From the NCBI GenBank assembly GCA_009760855.2, contig WPIO01000281.1, positions 1 to 64,000 on the forward strand: a stretch of 64,000 nucleotides of DNA. Direction: 5' to 3'. Source of the DNA: Cristatella mucedo (lineage: Eukaryota > Bryozoa > Phylactolaemata > Cristatellidae). Below the pieces are notes generated by a model. That model was not told the origin of the DNA. It saw only the letters and a list, made by a program, of their open reading frames with translations, and made no database searches. Each line of letters begins with the position of its first letter. Positions within the stretch are counted from its first letter, which is position 1. Both the position numbers and the translations under genes were made by a program. This document shows positions 11,645-22,627 of this stretch, piece by piece.

Positions 11645-11944
11645 GATTTAAAATCGACAGCTAGCCAGCCCAACAGTATGACATCGAAAAAGGAACTACA
11701 TCGTCCGCATAGACTTTTTTTCAGTCCGATGCATGCTAAACAAATGGTGGCGAATGATGAATGTTAAAAAACTAGTGTCAAACAAACGGAAGCGGCCAGT
11801 CTAATGGGCCGAAGTTGAAGCAGGTTCACCTATCGACTTTTCGAGGCTATCTGCCTCTATACAGATCTCCTTAGTCTCGCTTCCACCGCCGCACGATATT
11901 TCTTAGCTCTTCTTCATTCTTCTTTTATTTGCTACTCATTCCAG
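11645..11944 (+). repeat. Upstream flank duplicated with the DED exon (copy 1)
   Basis: This matches 61150-61448 in order: CGACAGCTAGC, then GATGCATGCTAAACAAATGGT, then CAGCCAGTCTAAT-GGCCGAAG, then CCGCACGAT, then TTCTTAGCTCT and TCTTCATTCTTCTTTT. The duplication therefore included about 300 bp of intron 5' of the DED exon. The end of this block is the polypyrimidine tract and CAG acceptor. Confidence 0.85.
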
Positions 11945-12435
11945 ATTCTTACGTCAGGGTCAAAGCCGTGCACCGACGTTAGGAGACGTCAGCCGCATCA
12001 ACTTCCTCCTGGCTGATGCTCGATGCCGACTTGTTAGAACGAGCCGAAAGCGCCTCGTAGACTCTTCGAACGTGCGCACACAAGCCTGCTCACTCGACTT
12101 TCGCACTGCTGCTGTCGCTGCTCGGTCGCCGCGACCTGCTGGAGGAGCTTTACCCGGAAGTGTCGGCGACGACACAGCCACAGCAGCCTCTGCCGCCGAT
12201 CACGCAGGCGACTGCATCTGTACCACGAGCTTGGAGGAGCAGGAACCCGAGTGCAGGACGCTTTCGTAAACGAGCCAGGGACCAAGTAGCCAATCGCGAG
12301 TGGCCCAGTCTGGTGAACGAGCTGCTGCGAAGATTTCGCCGACAGGCGAGCCGACCGGCAAATGGCGGCCAACTGGGTTCGCAAGCACATAGACGTGACA
12401 GATAGCGGCACGAGCAAAAAAAGGATGCCGCTACG
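11945..12435 (+). pseudogene. Death effector domain exon, copy 1 (frameshifted)
   Basis: The exon follows a CATTCCAG acceptor. The DED is readable only by changing frame. One frame gives TLGDVSRINFLLADA (helix 1-2), the next gives LLERAESA (helix 3), and a third gives FALLLSLLGRRDLLEELYPE (helices 5-6 with the RxDLL motif). The rest reads NREWPSLVNELLRRF, the same C-terminal tail as the other copies. DEDs are six-helix death-fold adaptor modules that join FADD- and caspase-8-type complexes. The donor used by copy 3 (ACAG-GT) is ACAG-AT here; a strong alternative donor, GTGAGG, lies at 12436. The indels suggest a pseudogene, unless the assembly is wrong. The exon lies 375 bp after the leader exon. 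Confidence 0.75.
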
Positions 12436-13040
12436 GTGAGGTCGCCCATGCCCATGCAGGCGTGGAAAGCTGCTGCATTGCAATGAGCACTGCATGCGCG
12501 GCAGCTCTCAAGCCAGACTCGTCTACTGTGCTTCTGTGCACTTCTCCTGCTGGTAGCTGCTGCCCCCATGCTCTGCTTGCTGGTCGTGCAGGTGTGGCTG
12601 TCTGGTCTGCCCGACGTCTGTGTGCCAGAGCTGCTCTCTCTCTCTCCTCTTGTTTCACAGTCGCTCTTGGCAAGTCAGTTACCATGCCTTAACTTGCTGA
12701 GTTACTCTTTGTGGAGGAAGGCTCATTTGATAGCAATCATGCTCGTGAGCGTTATAGTCATTCCTGGTACACGGTGCTTGGACCAAGGAAGCTCAGATCA
12801 GGACCAACTCAGTCGTGCTCATATGTTAAAGGCGACTTCTAGCCTACATGCATCGTCTCGGCAGGGCTGCGTGTTAGCTGTTTAGGTCCACTGAGCCTAG
12901 GAGGCAATGGCACACTCTGTGGCCATTTAAGTAGCTGTGCTGGATGTGGAGCAGTGGGCATTTACATCGGCTGCTTTGGCTATGCTGATGACCCGTTCAT
13001 AGGCTCCACCGTTCCTTCTCTCATTTGCTACTCATTCCAG

Positions 13041-13541
13041 CTTACGCCTGGGTCAGCTGTGCCCTGCCATCAGGTGATGTTAGCCGCATCAAGTTCCTCC
13101 TGGTTGATGCTCGATGCCGACTTGTTAGAACGAGCCGAAAGCGCCATCGACTTGTTCTCGAACGTGCGCAAAAAGCCTGCCACTCTTGGACTTCCTCGCA
13201 CTGCTGCTGTCGCTGGTCGCCGCGACCTGCTGGACGAGTTTACCCGAAGTGTCGTGGCGACGACACATCCACTGCAGCCATTGCCGCCGATCAGCAGCAG
13301 GCGACTATATCTGTACCTCGAGTTGATGATGGAAGCTAAAGCAGCAAGACATGGCAGAGGTTGCTTTCGTGCACGAGCTGAGGGACCCGAGTGGGGCCAA
13401 TCGTGAGTGGCCCAGCCTGGTAAATGAGCTGCTACGAAAATTCCGCTCGGCAGGCAAGCCAACTGGCAAATGGCGGCCGACTGTCTGCAAGCACATAGAC
13501 GTGACAGATGGCGGCACGACAAACAAGCGAATGCCACCATG
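13041..13541 (+). pseudogene. Death effector domain exon, copy 2 (frameshifted)
   Basis: The exon starts after TACTCATTCCAG. The first frame gives GDVSRIKFLLVDA; the frame then shifts to DLLERAESAIDLFSNVRKK. A short third-frame piece (LLDFLALLLSL) follows, then a return to GRRDLLDEF. These are the DED helix 2, 3, 5 and 6 blocks in order, broken by small indels. A tail common to all copies follows (REWPSLVNELLRKF, then KHIDVTD). The copy-3 donor is mutated to ACAG-AT; the later CCATG-GTGAGG at 13542 is a strong donor. In-frame stops are few and indels cause most of the damage. Confidence 0.75.
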
Positions 13542-14090
13542 GTGAGGTCGCTAATGCTCTATGCAGGCACGCGATGCCGAGTTGCATTGTTACCGCACTT
13601 GCATGCATGGTAAAGCGTCTTGCGACTCGTCCACTGTGCTTCGTGCACCTTCCGCTGGCAGCCGTTTGCCGCCTGCATTCTGCTTGCCGGTCGCAGGTGT
13701 GGTTGTCTGGTCTGCCTGATGTCCAAAGCAGAGCTGCTCTCTCTCACTCTTGTTTCACAGTCGCCTCTGAGCGAGCCAGCTTTCGGTCGCTCGAATTACT
13801 CCTGTTTATTATTCTTCCCAGAGGAGTGACTCACGGATAGTAATCATGCTCGTGAGCATTATAGTCATTCCTAGTAGTCGGTGCTCGGACCAAGTAGGCT
13901 CTGAATCTACATGCATCGTCTCGGCAGTGGCAGCGAATGTGTGTTGTTAGCCGTTAAGGTCCAGCGGAGCCTGGTTAGGCAATCACATAATGGCCGCTTA
14001 AATAGCTGAACTGATATGGAGCCGTAGGCGTTTCCCTTTTAAACCACCGGCTGCTTTAGCTATGCCGATGACCGGTTCATGCGGTTAGCT

Positions 14091-14500
14091 ATTGCAGTGC
14101 TACAGGGCCAAACGACGTATCATGCAGAAGTCATGTTGATTTCAGAGGCACCAAACCTCTAGTCCGAGTGGGACACAGTGGGATGCCTAGCCTTGATGGT
14201 CCGAGCAGCCTGCTGCATGCAATTTTAAATTGTTTATTTGAAATCCTGCTTTGGTGACACGCCACCTAATATGACATGATGGTGCATTTGATTTGTAATA
14301 TCTATGAGACAGTGTTTTCCAACCTTAGGGAATCAGTTGAAATCATGCGAGTAGACTACAGAACAACAAGTTCAGCTTAAAAAGTATACACTCCTACACC
14401 AGGCAATCTTATTCAACTATTCATAAAGGTTACGAAACCCGAATTGAAATTCAAAATCCCTAGTTCCACATGTTCTCTGATCCTTCCACATTTTTTGTTT
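14091..14500. other. Unassigned stretch
   Basis: Nothing recognisable apart from falling AT content towards the DED block. Confidence 0.35.
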
Positions 14501-14600
14501 CCAGAAATATTCTCAGTATTTGAGCTTACACGTAAAGTTACATAGCTCAGAGCCAGAGTTCTCTGAGGGCACTATATCAAATGCATTATTATTGTTATAA
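14501..14600 (+). mobile_element. LINE family A, tail fragment
   Basis: Only the family A terminus is left: TTCTCTGAGGGCACTATATC, then AAATGCATTATTATTGTTAT. Confidence 0.7.
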
Positions 14601-14649
14601 CAAAAGTTTAAGTTAGCTGTGTGATATTTTTGGCATATAGTACATATAT

Positions 14650-15660
14650 GATGTGATGCTGCTGTGCGATCATCACCACGTGCTCGGAAATTTAGGTGTC
14701 ATTTTCGACCGCTGCCTCAATTTTAAAACCTTCATTCAGAAGACTTCTGCTTCTACAGCTAGCCATCATGTCCGATCCCTATCCAAGATTAGCACTTTCT
14801 TAAGCAGCGGCTTGCAAAAACTTAACCAGTTCCTTAGTTCTGTCTCCGCTTGATTATTGTCTCCTTTTGGCTGGATTACCAAGGAAAGCACCTAGGCCAC
14901 TGCAGCTGACTATGAATATGGTTGCATGGCTAGTCCTCAAGTCCAAGAGTTTTGAGCACATGTCTGCTTTGCTAAATAAGCTAGGATGGATGGTAGAAAG
15001 GGATACAGAGCAAAGTTCTCAGGCTGACCAACAAGGCCCGCCACGGCTTGATTTTTGTACGTGGCTGAACTGCTGCACCAGTTTCAGCCTTCTTCGTGCC
15101 CACAGGTCCTGTGTGTGTAACAAATTACCACAGTTTCAATCCTCAGCTTTTTCAAGACCGTTGTAGAAGTTTTAGCTCTGCAGGTCGTAGACTGTGGAAC
15201 TCGCTCCTCAATTCTTATGCAACGCAAATACTCTTCTGCTGCCGTAATGGCTCATTTTTCAGCGGTCCAGAGCTGCTACTTTCCAAGCTACTAACTACGT
15301 CAACCGCTCTCCTGACGCTAGAAATAATAATATTAAATCCTTGCCGATTACATAGCCTCTTTTGTATAGCAACAGAAGTGAGTCAAATCACATATTACCA
15401 CCGCTTGCAGTGGCGATACAGAATCGCTCACTGCAGTAATCGTAAAAACCCATGACTTCGACCGAGGTCGTGAACTGCTCAAACTAGTGTGCCATCACGG
15501 CTACGCTTCCCTCTTTCTCTTTTTGTGAGACGAAGCCTAGTGGCTACCGAATGTGTACTGAAAGTTTTTAGGGCTGTGAGAGCTATAAAAACTTCCTCCT
15601 GTGTAACACCAGTTTTATGTCTTTGTGATGTTACAGGTGGAAATACATTACATGAAATAT
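14650..15660 (+). mobile_element. LINE family B 3' region, interrupted by a SINE
   Basis: The first part reads the end of the RT region and the C-terminal domain: NLGVIFDRCLNF, later SFSSAGRRLWNSL. It runs to CCGCTCTCCTGACGCTA near 15330. The remainder of the same element (CGCTTCCCTCTTTCTCTTTTTGTGAGACGAAG to the tail TACATTACATGAAAT) resumes at about 15500. The 168 bp between are a minus-strand SINE, so the SINE inserted after this LINE copy. Confidence 0.85.
15332..15499 (-). mobile_element. tRNA-derived SINE nested in LINE B
   Basis: On the minus strand it reads CCGTGATGGCACACTAG, a degraded tRNA-like head (CACGACCTCGGTCGAAGTC), the body GCAAGCGGTGGTAATATG, and GCTATACAAAAGAGGCTATG. It ends in an AT-rich tail (ATATTATTATTT). 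The tail resembles the TTA-rich end of LINE family A, which hints that family A machinery mobilised it. Other copies are at 2866-3537, 49655-49830 and 52290-52445. Confidence 0.8.
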
Positions 15661-16690
15661 GCTACTGGAATGACTGGAGACAAATAGGCCCCGTTTAAGA
15701 AAGAAAACCTAGCCTAACTCAAGCATCGTTTCATGACTTGAGGAACATAATTGCAAGTATTATTATTTCTAAATACAGGAGTCCCGCATCGAAAGTCCTT
15801 TTTGCCATCGAGAGGAAGTATGCTATACAACCAGGGATACATTTTCTGGGCTCAGCTTGATTAGATACTTTGGCGAGGCTCTTAGTCACTAACTATCTTA
15901 GTGTTTGAGAACTTAAATGTATACAGATTTGGTGAAGCTTAACATAGTTGTTTTATATGTCTCAACAAGAACTCAGATTGAAATTGAGCAGCTTTCAGAA
16001 GAGCACGTACGAACAGTAACAGTTTTTTTTGGTCAACGAACAATTCAGGTAGATTTCAATCGGCCAAATCCATCCGGTTGGGGTTTTGTTGGCTATCGTA
16101 TGCGAACCCAACGTTTTGGTTTCAGTTGCCGGCATCAGCAGCTCATTAGGCTGGCTTATTAGATGACGATGGACTGGGCGTTGTGCATGATCGCTCTAAA
16201 ATAATAGTAATACACACGAACATACTCTGACAGTAACATGCGTCGTGCTTCATGCTGGGGTCTGCTTGGCTCTATCGCAGCTTGTGTGCATGCTTGTCGT
16301 GCCACCTTGTTTATTCGAGGGGAGGGGTTTGGTGCTAGCATTATCGACTAAGGTCTTGTGCTCAAGCCTTTAGGGCATATATATGACCCTGGGATGAGAT
16401 TAGGTACTCTTAGATTGGTATACAAACGAATTATGTGTTTTATATTTTCACTCTTGGTGGTGTTTAGCAACACTGTATAGTTGCTACAAGGAAGCATGCC
16501 TAGCATTCAAAAGCATCAGATGATTTTGCTAGCTTTTATTTAGAAGTGCTGCTAGTTGCAGGTAAAAAGATACGAGTGCCCTCATTATTGATCTGACGAG
16601 CAACCGACTTATTCAACGTCGGTTGTCGATATAAACAGACTCAAGCCTACAAAGCATCGATCAGGTCGATCGTGTTGAAAGAAACACCAG
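15661..16690. other. Unassigned stretch
   Basis: An open frame at about 15917-16162 has no recognisable domain. I see no repeat. Confidence 0.35.
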
Positions 16691-16793
16691 AATTGTCGGC
16701 ACGGTATCCAGACTATTGTCGTCAATATCATGATCGCCTGCTACGATAAAAGCCGACTGTTAGGCTTCGGCCGGTCGGCCGACGTTTACAAAG
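16691..16793 (+). CDS. Candidate TKL kinase exon: glycine-rich loop
   Basis: The frame reads IACYDKSRLLGFGRSADVYK and then one G of the next codon. This is the pattern of kinase subdomain I: hydrophobic-G-x-G-x-x-A/G-x-V-Y-K-G, preceded by the F/Y-D-x-S-x-x-L-G stretch typical of IRAK and plant-type TKL kinases. The exon ends at TACAAAG followed by GTTGGT, a phase 1 donor. The upstream boundary is uncertain (CACCAG at 16690 or ATCCAG at 16711). The kinase catalytic loop lies 11 kb downstream on the same strand, with LINE insertions between. The block is short, so the assignment rests on the motif and the donor. Confidence 0.5.
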
Positions 16794-17528
16794 GTTGGTT
16801 GTGCTTCCTGAGTCTCGGTGGCAGCCAGCAGCAGTATCAGCCTCGTGTGGTGCTGTTAGCACCAATCATTCTCCTGTCTGCTCTCCTGTTGACGGTTTTT
16901 GAATGGCTATTCAAAAGAAGTCAAACTGCAATCTTGCGGTGCGAATAGAAGGTGTACATATAGCAATGGCTGCACCAGTACCGACGGCTGCTGCTCTTGC
17001 CGCCGGTGCATAGTTCAAGATCACAGACATTTACATACCAATCGCATCTCCCAAATTCTTTTCATTTCTCGGGCCGTGCAGATGTAGATGTAGAACATAT
17101 ACCGCCTAAGCGATTAGGACTACGAAAAGCAGGTGGTACGATGCTTAGCCTAAGTAATAGATCTGATAGGTTTGCTAGAGCTAAAGTTCGCTGGAGTTAA
17201 AGTTCGCCGAACTGGTTTTGCCCAGTGTTTAAGGTGCTTGCCTCGATTATGGTCCAGTTAATGTAGCGGCCCGGAGCCCGGTGGAATATGAGCAGTGCTT
17301 GAATGGAGATTGAGTTCAGGGCAATATGCAAACGAATTATATTTAAAGAATAAAGGAATCTCGAAATGAGTGACACAACACAAGGTTATTAAAAGATTTT
17401 TCCTTCGGTGCTAGTGACAGGTAGTCCTGTAGGTTCTGCTGATTTGCTGGACTTTGTATTGCATTTACTGACTTTGGTATTGCATTTGTGATTCTGTCCA
17501 AAGATCTCCATCGCTTAGAAATATGAAG
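16794..17528. other. Probable intron between kinase exon pieces
   Basis: Mostly unassigned. A hydrophobic open stretch at about 16850-16915 could code a membrane segment but has no splice support. Bases 17100-17155 resemble the minus strand of LINE family A (GGTGGTACGATGCTTAGCC). Confidence 0.35.
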
Positions 17529-17602
17529 GCCTCACTAAGGTCAAGGTCTTGAACATCCCAACCACAATACGAGGCAACTGCTTCCACAAGTACTTTTGTC
17601 AG
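17529..17602 (+). CDS. Candidate kinase exon: beta-3 strand and helix C
   Basis: The frame reads LTKVKVLNIPTTIRGNCFHK and then YFCQ, ending exactly at CAG followed by GTGAGC, a consensus donor in phase 0. If entered after the AG at 17527-17528 (phase 1), it joins in frame with the glycine-loop exon to give VYKG-LTKVKVLN. The Lys at 17543-17545 would be the ATP-binding lysine of VAVK, and F-H-K-x-F would start helix C. The linker between the loop and the lysine is a few residues shorter than usual. The acceptor is weak, so this remains tentative. Confidence 0.35.
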
Positions 17603-18212
17603 GTGAGCCGGTTGTGTTGTTCGTCTATAGCTGTGTTGCTAATCTGTGGTTCGAAAGCATTATATGTCAGCTTTGCATATATGTGTGTCAGAATGAACTC
17701 TGCAAAAAAATTGTATACCCTCGCAGTCGGCTTCTAGTGTTTGCAAGCCACGCCCTGTGAACTGTGGCTGCAGTGAGCAATCAGTGCAGATCTCATTAGG
17801 TGTTCTTTGCTACTGCTTTTAAGCTGACTGTCGTTGCATCTTAAGGCTATGCATGTAGCTGAAATTATTGTCGTCTCTGATCGATGTATTATCAAATTGC
17901 TTTAGTAGACCGTTGGATACTCCCACAGCTCTGCTGCAGTGGCTGACAAAATACCGAAGTAGTTTCAGTCAGGCAACTCTAGATTAGAAGCTCGTAATGA
18001 TTGGCTGCTGTTTCGGAGGTCCGGTGGTTACTTTGAGAAGCTCTGCATACGGAGCATATTACTATAGTGCTGTAACCTGCATCGTCGTTGTAGGAGTTGC
18101 TGTGTGCGCATGTTCTTTCGCAGCCCGTTCCTGCTGCCCCTCATCTGCCAGTTGTGAGCCAGGAGAACAGCATCACAGGGTAAAGTGGTGCAGTGGCCCT
18201 GTCAGTCGCTTA
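17603..18212. other. Unassigned, probable intron
   Basis: No domain is visible. A short hydrophobic frame lies near 18060-18130. Confidence 0.3.
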
Positions 18213-18460
18213 ATCTCTTGTTATCTCTCCTCTTTTTCTCACACTCTCACCTTCTCTTTATTGCTATTTCTTTTTGCTCTCTCACTCATTCTCTCTTTCT
18301 CTTGCTCTCTTTTTTGCTAAAACTTTCCCTCTATTTCTCTCTCTCTCCTTTCTTACTCTGTCACCTTCTCTCTGTTTGTCCATCTCTCTTTCCTCTCTCG
18401 CTCTTTCTCCAGTATTTTAATCTCTAGCCCTTTATCTTTTCTCCAGTCTCTCGTTTTAGG
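18213..18460 (+). repeat. CT-rich low-complexity tract
   Basis: An impure polypyrimidine run (CTCTCT, TTTCTC and similar) about 250 bp long. The Leu/Ser/Phe-rich open frames over it are products of composition. Confidence 0.9.
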
Positions 18461-20024
18461 TCTCTTCCTTTATGCCTCTGTTTACCATGTCATTCTGCCC
18501 CATTTTCATGTGATCTCCTCTGCCACCAATCACGTGTAAGCAGATTATGTGCACCATTAGCTCGTGCTGGCGGTCGCGATCATGCAAACGCTCAACAAAC
18601 ACGGGCACAACACAGGACTCAAAAACACGCCTGCATGCACATTCGCACGGCTTAGCAGAACTTGCGACAATCAGCACCCATAGACTTGGGATGAAAACAG
18701 TTTTCACAGCAATGAAAATCTTGCTGGTTCAAGTGGGACAGCTTGCTGGACTTCTGCAGCACGGAGATGACGATTCTTGCTTCGGCCATGAATGTCTGTG
18801 CTTGTGCAGTTTGTGTACGAACGAGCTGTGGGGGTGGAGGGTCGAAGGGCACTGTCTGCTCTCACCCGTCTTCTCTCCCTGCTTCATGCTTATGGTGTGG
18901 GTTAGTGCTTTGAGCCATGGATCCAGCAGAGTCAATCTATTGGGCAGCCGTTATCCATGTCAGAAGCAAAAGTGTTTTTGGAATCAAGCATTTCTGCTGC
19001 GTCAGACCGGGAAGAAAGTTTAGCTATACCAAGCAAACTCTGGGATAATGATAAGTGGCGTAGCTTCGTCCTCTCACCACCTATACCCGCTGAATACACA
19101 GGCCAGCACTTGCACGAATGATTACAATGCACTTGCGTGACTTGGTCCAACCTAGCTTGATGGTGCCATCAGATATTCTATTAAAGTGCAAGACTAGCTG
19201 AAGGGTTGCAGCACCAGTCCTCGTATCTAAAGTTGCACGTTCGAATTCAGGAAGTATAGATGATATTGCTTGGTTATTCTAGCCCTCAGTTTTTGTCTGT
19301 GCAATAGGTGAAGTTTAATCAATATAAATACACGTTGGTATGCATTTTCTTGCTGACAGACTGGTACGTCCTACTTGCCATAATAAAATTCGGACTTCCA
19401 AAAGTGCAAATATGAAAATATAATGTACCACATGTATTGCCAGATTTTATGCGTTTTCTTTGCCAATTGCAGACGTTCTATTTGCCAGAATAATCAAGCT
19501 TGAACTCATAAAATTGCTAAATTTGAAGTATGACATTGTAATACAGTTATACTTATGTGCCTAATACTATGTAGTTACTGTTTCTGTGCCCAAAGAATGT
19601 GCTCAGATGGCTACGTACCTCAGTGTAATGCTGTTACACGAATATCATAGGATGAGCTAATTCAGATGGGCACTCATATGAGTTCTTTCTTTTTGAAGAT
19701 TATCGGTGAGATTAATAGCGATCTGTAGTTAATATGACCTCCGTTGATGCTGCAAATGGGCATCAATACACTGCACAGGACATTTATGAATTAGGCACAG
19801 TTTTTGTACAGAAACGAGTATGCAGACCAAGGCCACATGCAGTAGATACTGGAATAGCAGGCTGCTCTTGACTTAAGCAGGGATCGATCCTATAACTTTC
19901 ACGGTCTAGTAGGCTACATTCCTAAAGACTGAGATTTTGATATTCTGTTTCATTCTTTCAACACAGGTTTTTAATCCTAGGCTTTAGAAAGGCACTTGTT
20001 TCCTGTTCCATCGTTAGCAATGCT
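18461..20024. other. Unassigned stretch
   Basis: Open frames at about 18547-19023 exist on both strands, but none has a domain signature. 19150-20024 is AT-rich with nothing recognisable. Confidence 0.35.
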
Positions 20025-20510
20025 GAAGAAATAATAATAGTGATACGAATAAATATTTGCGTTGCATTCTCAGAGTACTTACTCTCTTTCAAGGCTCTTT
20101 TTAAAGTGCTGTAGAGGAAGCATGTTCATTAGACATTGGTAACAATTCTACAGTGTTAACAACAAGCATATTGGCACTAACATGCACAGTGTCAGCACAC
20201 ATAAGCACTAAAAATAAAAAATTTAAGTGATCCATCAGGTGCCTTTTGCTTCATTTAAAAGAATGTCAAGTCGGGAGGATGTCGTGACATCAGCCGGCAG
20301 TGACTTCCAGGCTTTGGGAGAAGGTGAGCTAGAGGCACGGTCTCCAAGAGATTTGAGGTTGATTTTAGGCCCAGTTAAGCAAATTGAGTCGGACAAGCAT
20401 AATGAGATTCCTAGCCTGGCAGGGAAAGTAGTTCTAATAGGTGAGCTAGGTGCAGAAATGAATGAGACTTGGAATAAAGTGACAACATCTTGACATTGAC
20501 ATGTTGCCAG
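20025..20510 (-). mobile_element. LINE family A, truncated minus copy
   Basis: On the plus strand it starts with the reversed tail (AATAATAATAG, then CTCAGAGTACTTACTCTC). It continues with CATGCACAGTGTCAGCACACATAAGCAC and the reversed C-terminal coding region (TGACTTCCAGGCTTTGGGAG). The 88-codon plus-strand frame over it is antisense. Confidence 0.8.
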
Positions 20511-21129
20511 ATTGGCAGAAGTGAACTCATCACACTGGCCCTGTCGGCATGAGCGATTAGGCGATTGCAGCTAGCGCAAAACTATCCTGCTAGGCGTGTC
20601 TGTCGTGAGCGTCGCAGTTGCCGCATCACACTACTTCTCGCCGATCTGCACTGGCTACCAGTCAAACAACGGATCGAATTCAAGGTTTTTATCACTCCTT
20701 TAGGTCCCTTCATTCCTTGGCTCCAGCCTATCTCAGATCTACTCGCCCACCACGCAATGCGTACAACCCGCGGAATCCAACAGTCTACAAATACTGTACA
20801 AACCTTAAATCCTTTGGATACCATGAATTTAGTTTGTATGCTCCCAAAGCTTGGAACTCCCTCCCGACTTGCGTCAGAATATCCCCTGACTTGACCATTT
20901 AAAAATAACTTTGAATACACACCTGTTTAGGACAGCATTTAGTGGATGACTGTAAGTCGTCCTTCACGAGCTTATGATTGCTGACATTGTGCATGCTGCC
21001 ACTAACCACATTTGCATGCTGACCCTGTGCATGTCAAATTCTAACCATGTTTTTCATATTGTTTGGTTATCAAGCATGATATTACTCACCCTTCACCTGC
21101 ATTTCCTTTGCAGCAAATGTAAAGCACCT

Positions 21130-21161
<32 letters not shown>

Positions 21162-21223
21162 GGAGAGAGAGAGAGAGGAGGATTGAGGTTTCGTGAGGGC
21201 ACTCTTATCAAGTGCATTATAGC
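20511..21223 (+). mobile_element. LINE family A, truncated plus copy
   Basis: Reads RVCRERRSCRITLLLADLHW and LPVKQRIEFKV, then the C-terminal SYAPKAWNSLP-like block, the 3' UTR, and the tail CTCTTATCAAGTGCATTAT. It lies 5' end to 5' end with the minus copy at 20025-20510; since both have their own tails, these are separate insertions. Confidence 0.9.
21131..21180 (+). repeat. (GA)n microsatellite inside a LINE A tail
   Basis: In other copies the tail reads CCTAGAAAGAGATTGAG. Here the AGAGA is expanded to about 50 bp of GA repeats and the tail then continues normally (GATTGAG). Confidence 0.9.
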
Positions 21224-21429
21224 AGTGAGCAATGGTTCAATATCATAACAGGGCCATTCCCGACGGACATGTCTGGACCCTGATTTCAGAACCATATGCC
21301 TGATCGCACGGGCCTGAAGATCTGCTACCAGTGAGTTACATAAGTTGACGAGATGTCACAATGCATGGACCAGTTCGGACATTGTATCCTTGTTTGAGGT
21401 GGTTTTATTTTTAGCGATTCCATCTAGCT
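21224..21429. other. Unassigned stretch
   Basis: Nothing recognisable. Confidence 0.3.
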
Positions 21430-22090
21430 TGAAAGTAGGTCGACTTGTTCATGTATCAGAAGTGATCTTCCAGTGAGAGGTCACTTTGGAGTTGGACCCT
21501 AGGACTTCGTGAAGATGGGGAGGTGTGTTAGTAGAGCCAATTCAGAGCTTTAAGCTTACTACTTTCTGACACCTAAGTTGACTGCTACTAATGAGTTAGT
21601 TTTATTGTCATTGAATCTGAGAAAGTTTGAGGCCGTCTAACTAAATATCAGCAAAACAAGCAGCCTGAAAGTTGGCTGCTTGAAGGCTTGGAGCTCTCTA
21701 CAGCATGGGTACAGCTGAATCCGTCTGTAGACAATTAAAAGCATGGAGTGTGCCTGGCAATCAGCATCGGCAAGAGGGAAAGTATAAGCTTGTTAAACAT
21801 AAGCTAAACAAGCACGGAGCTCTGAGGTTCATCGTACTTTAGTGGTTCTTTTTTGGATGTGATTGTTGCCTGTCGACATCAAAGTCCTGGTAACTCACTG
21901 AGATAGGTATGACCTTGCCATTGCTGTGCGGTGCCAGTGATGCCCAGGTAAGCAAGATGAGGTAAGCTCGAGAAGGACTTGCTGGATCAATAGTATCAAA
22001 TGCTGCAAATAGATCAAGCAAAACTAGCAGAGAGCTATTACCTGCCTGCATTTTTGAGACGGTCGTAAAAGCTAAGAGTTGGATGGAAAA
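21430..22090 (-). mobile_element. LINE reverse transcriptase fragment
   Basis: On the minus strand, 21840-22050 reads SSLLVLLDLFAAFDTIDPAS, which is RT palm motif A of the L2/CR1 type (LLDLSAAFDTIDH). Bases 21470-21620 resemble family A downstream of the YADD motif (AGTGAGAGGTCACTTTGGA, GAGTTAGTTTTATTGTCATTG). The copy is highly diverged and may be an older or separate subfamily. Confidence 0.75.
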
Positions 22091-22429
22091 CTGCCCTAAT
22101 AGTCCTTGTTCTGTGCCTGGCCCTGGGCTCGGACCTTTCCTCTATTCGGTGCTGAGCTTCATTAAACCGATATCATGTCTGCTGCTCCACTAAAGATGGT
22201 TCAGACTGGTAGGGGATAAGGCACTAGCATGAGCAGGGAGTGGTATTTCAGAGTCTAAAACGCTTGTTAATGCATTCGTGTCCGTGTGTGTCCTTGCTTG
22301 CTCTGATGCACATATGATTGTGTGTGCATGCCTGTGCTGAATTTGGTCTGCTTCCCCATGGTATGGTGGCTAAAACCTGATCTTAAGAGGCATGGAAAGA
22401 CATTGTTGCCAAAGCTTAAGCTTTTTTAA
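22091..22429. other. Unassigned stretch
   Basis: Nothing recognisable. Confidence 0.3.
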
Positions 22430-22627
22430 TTCTCCTTGAAAGGCCTTCTAAAATTGTTATTCCCTTTAGCTCGATGGTGTTTCAGCTCTGCGTTGACCAA
22501 GCAACCCCGAAACATATTTGGATTTAAACCTCTAGAAATTAGGACACTAATTAAATGTAAATTGCCTAGAAAAAGATTGAGTTTTCTGAGGAGCTATATC
22601 AAACGCATTATTATTAATATTATTATT
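22430..22627 (+). mobile_element. LINE family A, degenerate tail
   Basis: Ends with AAATGTAAATTGCCTAGAAA, AAGATTGAGTTTTCTGAGG and CGCATTATTATTAATATTATTATT. The upstream part is too diverged to translate. Confidence 0.75.

Larger units (their letters stand above)
11945..14090 (+). repeat. Tandem duplication of a DED exon plus downstream intron
   Basis: The acceptor of copy 1 (after 11944) and that of copy 2 (after 13040) are 1096 bp apart. Sequence downstream of each exon also aligns: the CTTGTTTCACAGTCGC block (12650 and 13742), ATCATGCTCGTGAGC (12738 and 13843), and GGCTGCTTTGGCTATGCTGATGACC (12969) against GGCTGCTTTAGCTATGCCGATGACC (14048). The whole ~1.1-kb unit was therefore duplicated head to tail. 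Confidence 0.85.

Noticed and set aside
16848-16930. Possible transmembrane helix near the kinase glycine loop
   Set aside because: It lies downstream of the kinase loop donor, so the order is wrong for a receptor kinase, and no splice site supports it.
18185-18427. Hydrophobic 80-codon plus frame
   Set aside because: Coded by the CT-rich low-complexity tract.
20227-20493. 88-codon plus frame
   Set aside because: Antisense to a minus-strand LINE A fragment; similar antisense frames recur at 56286, 58432 and 59632.
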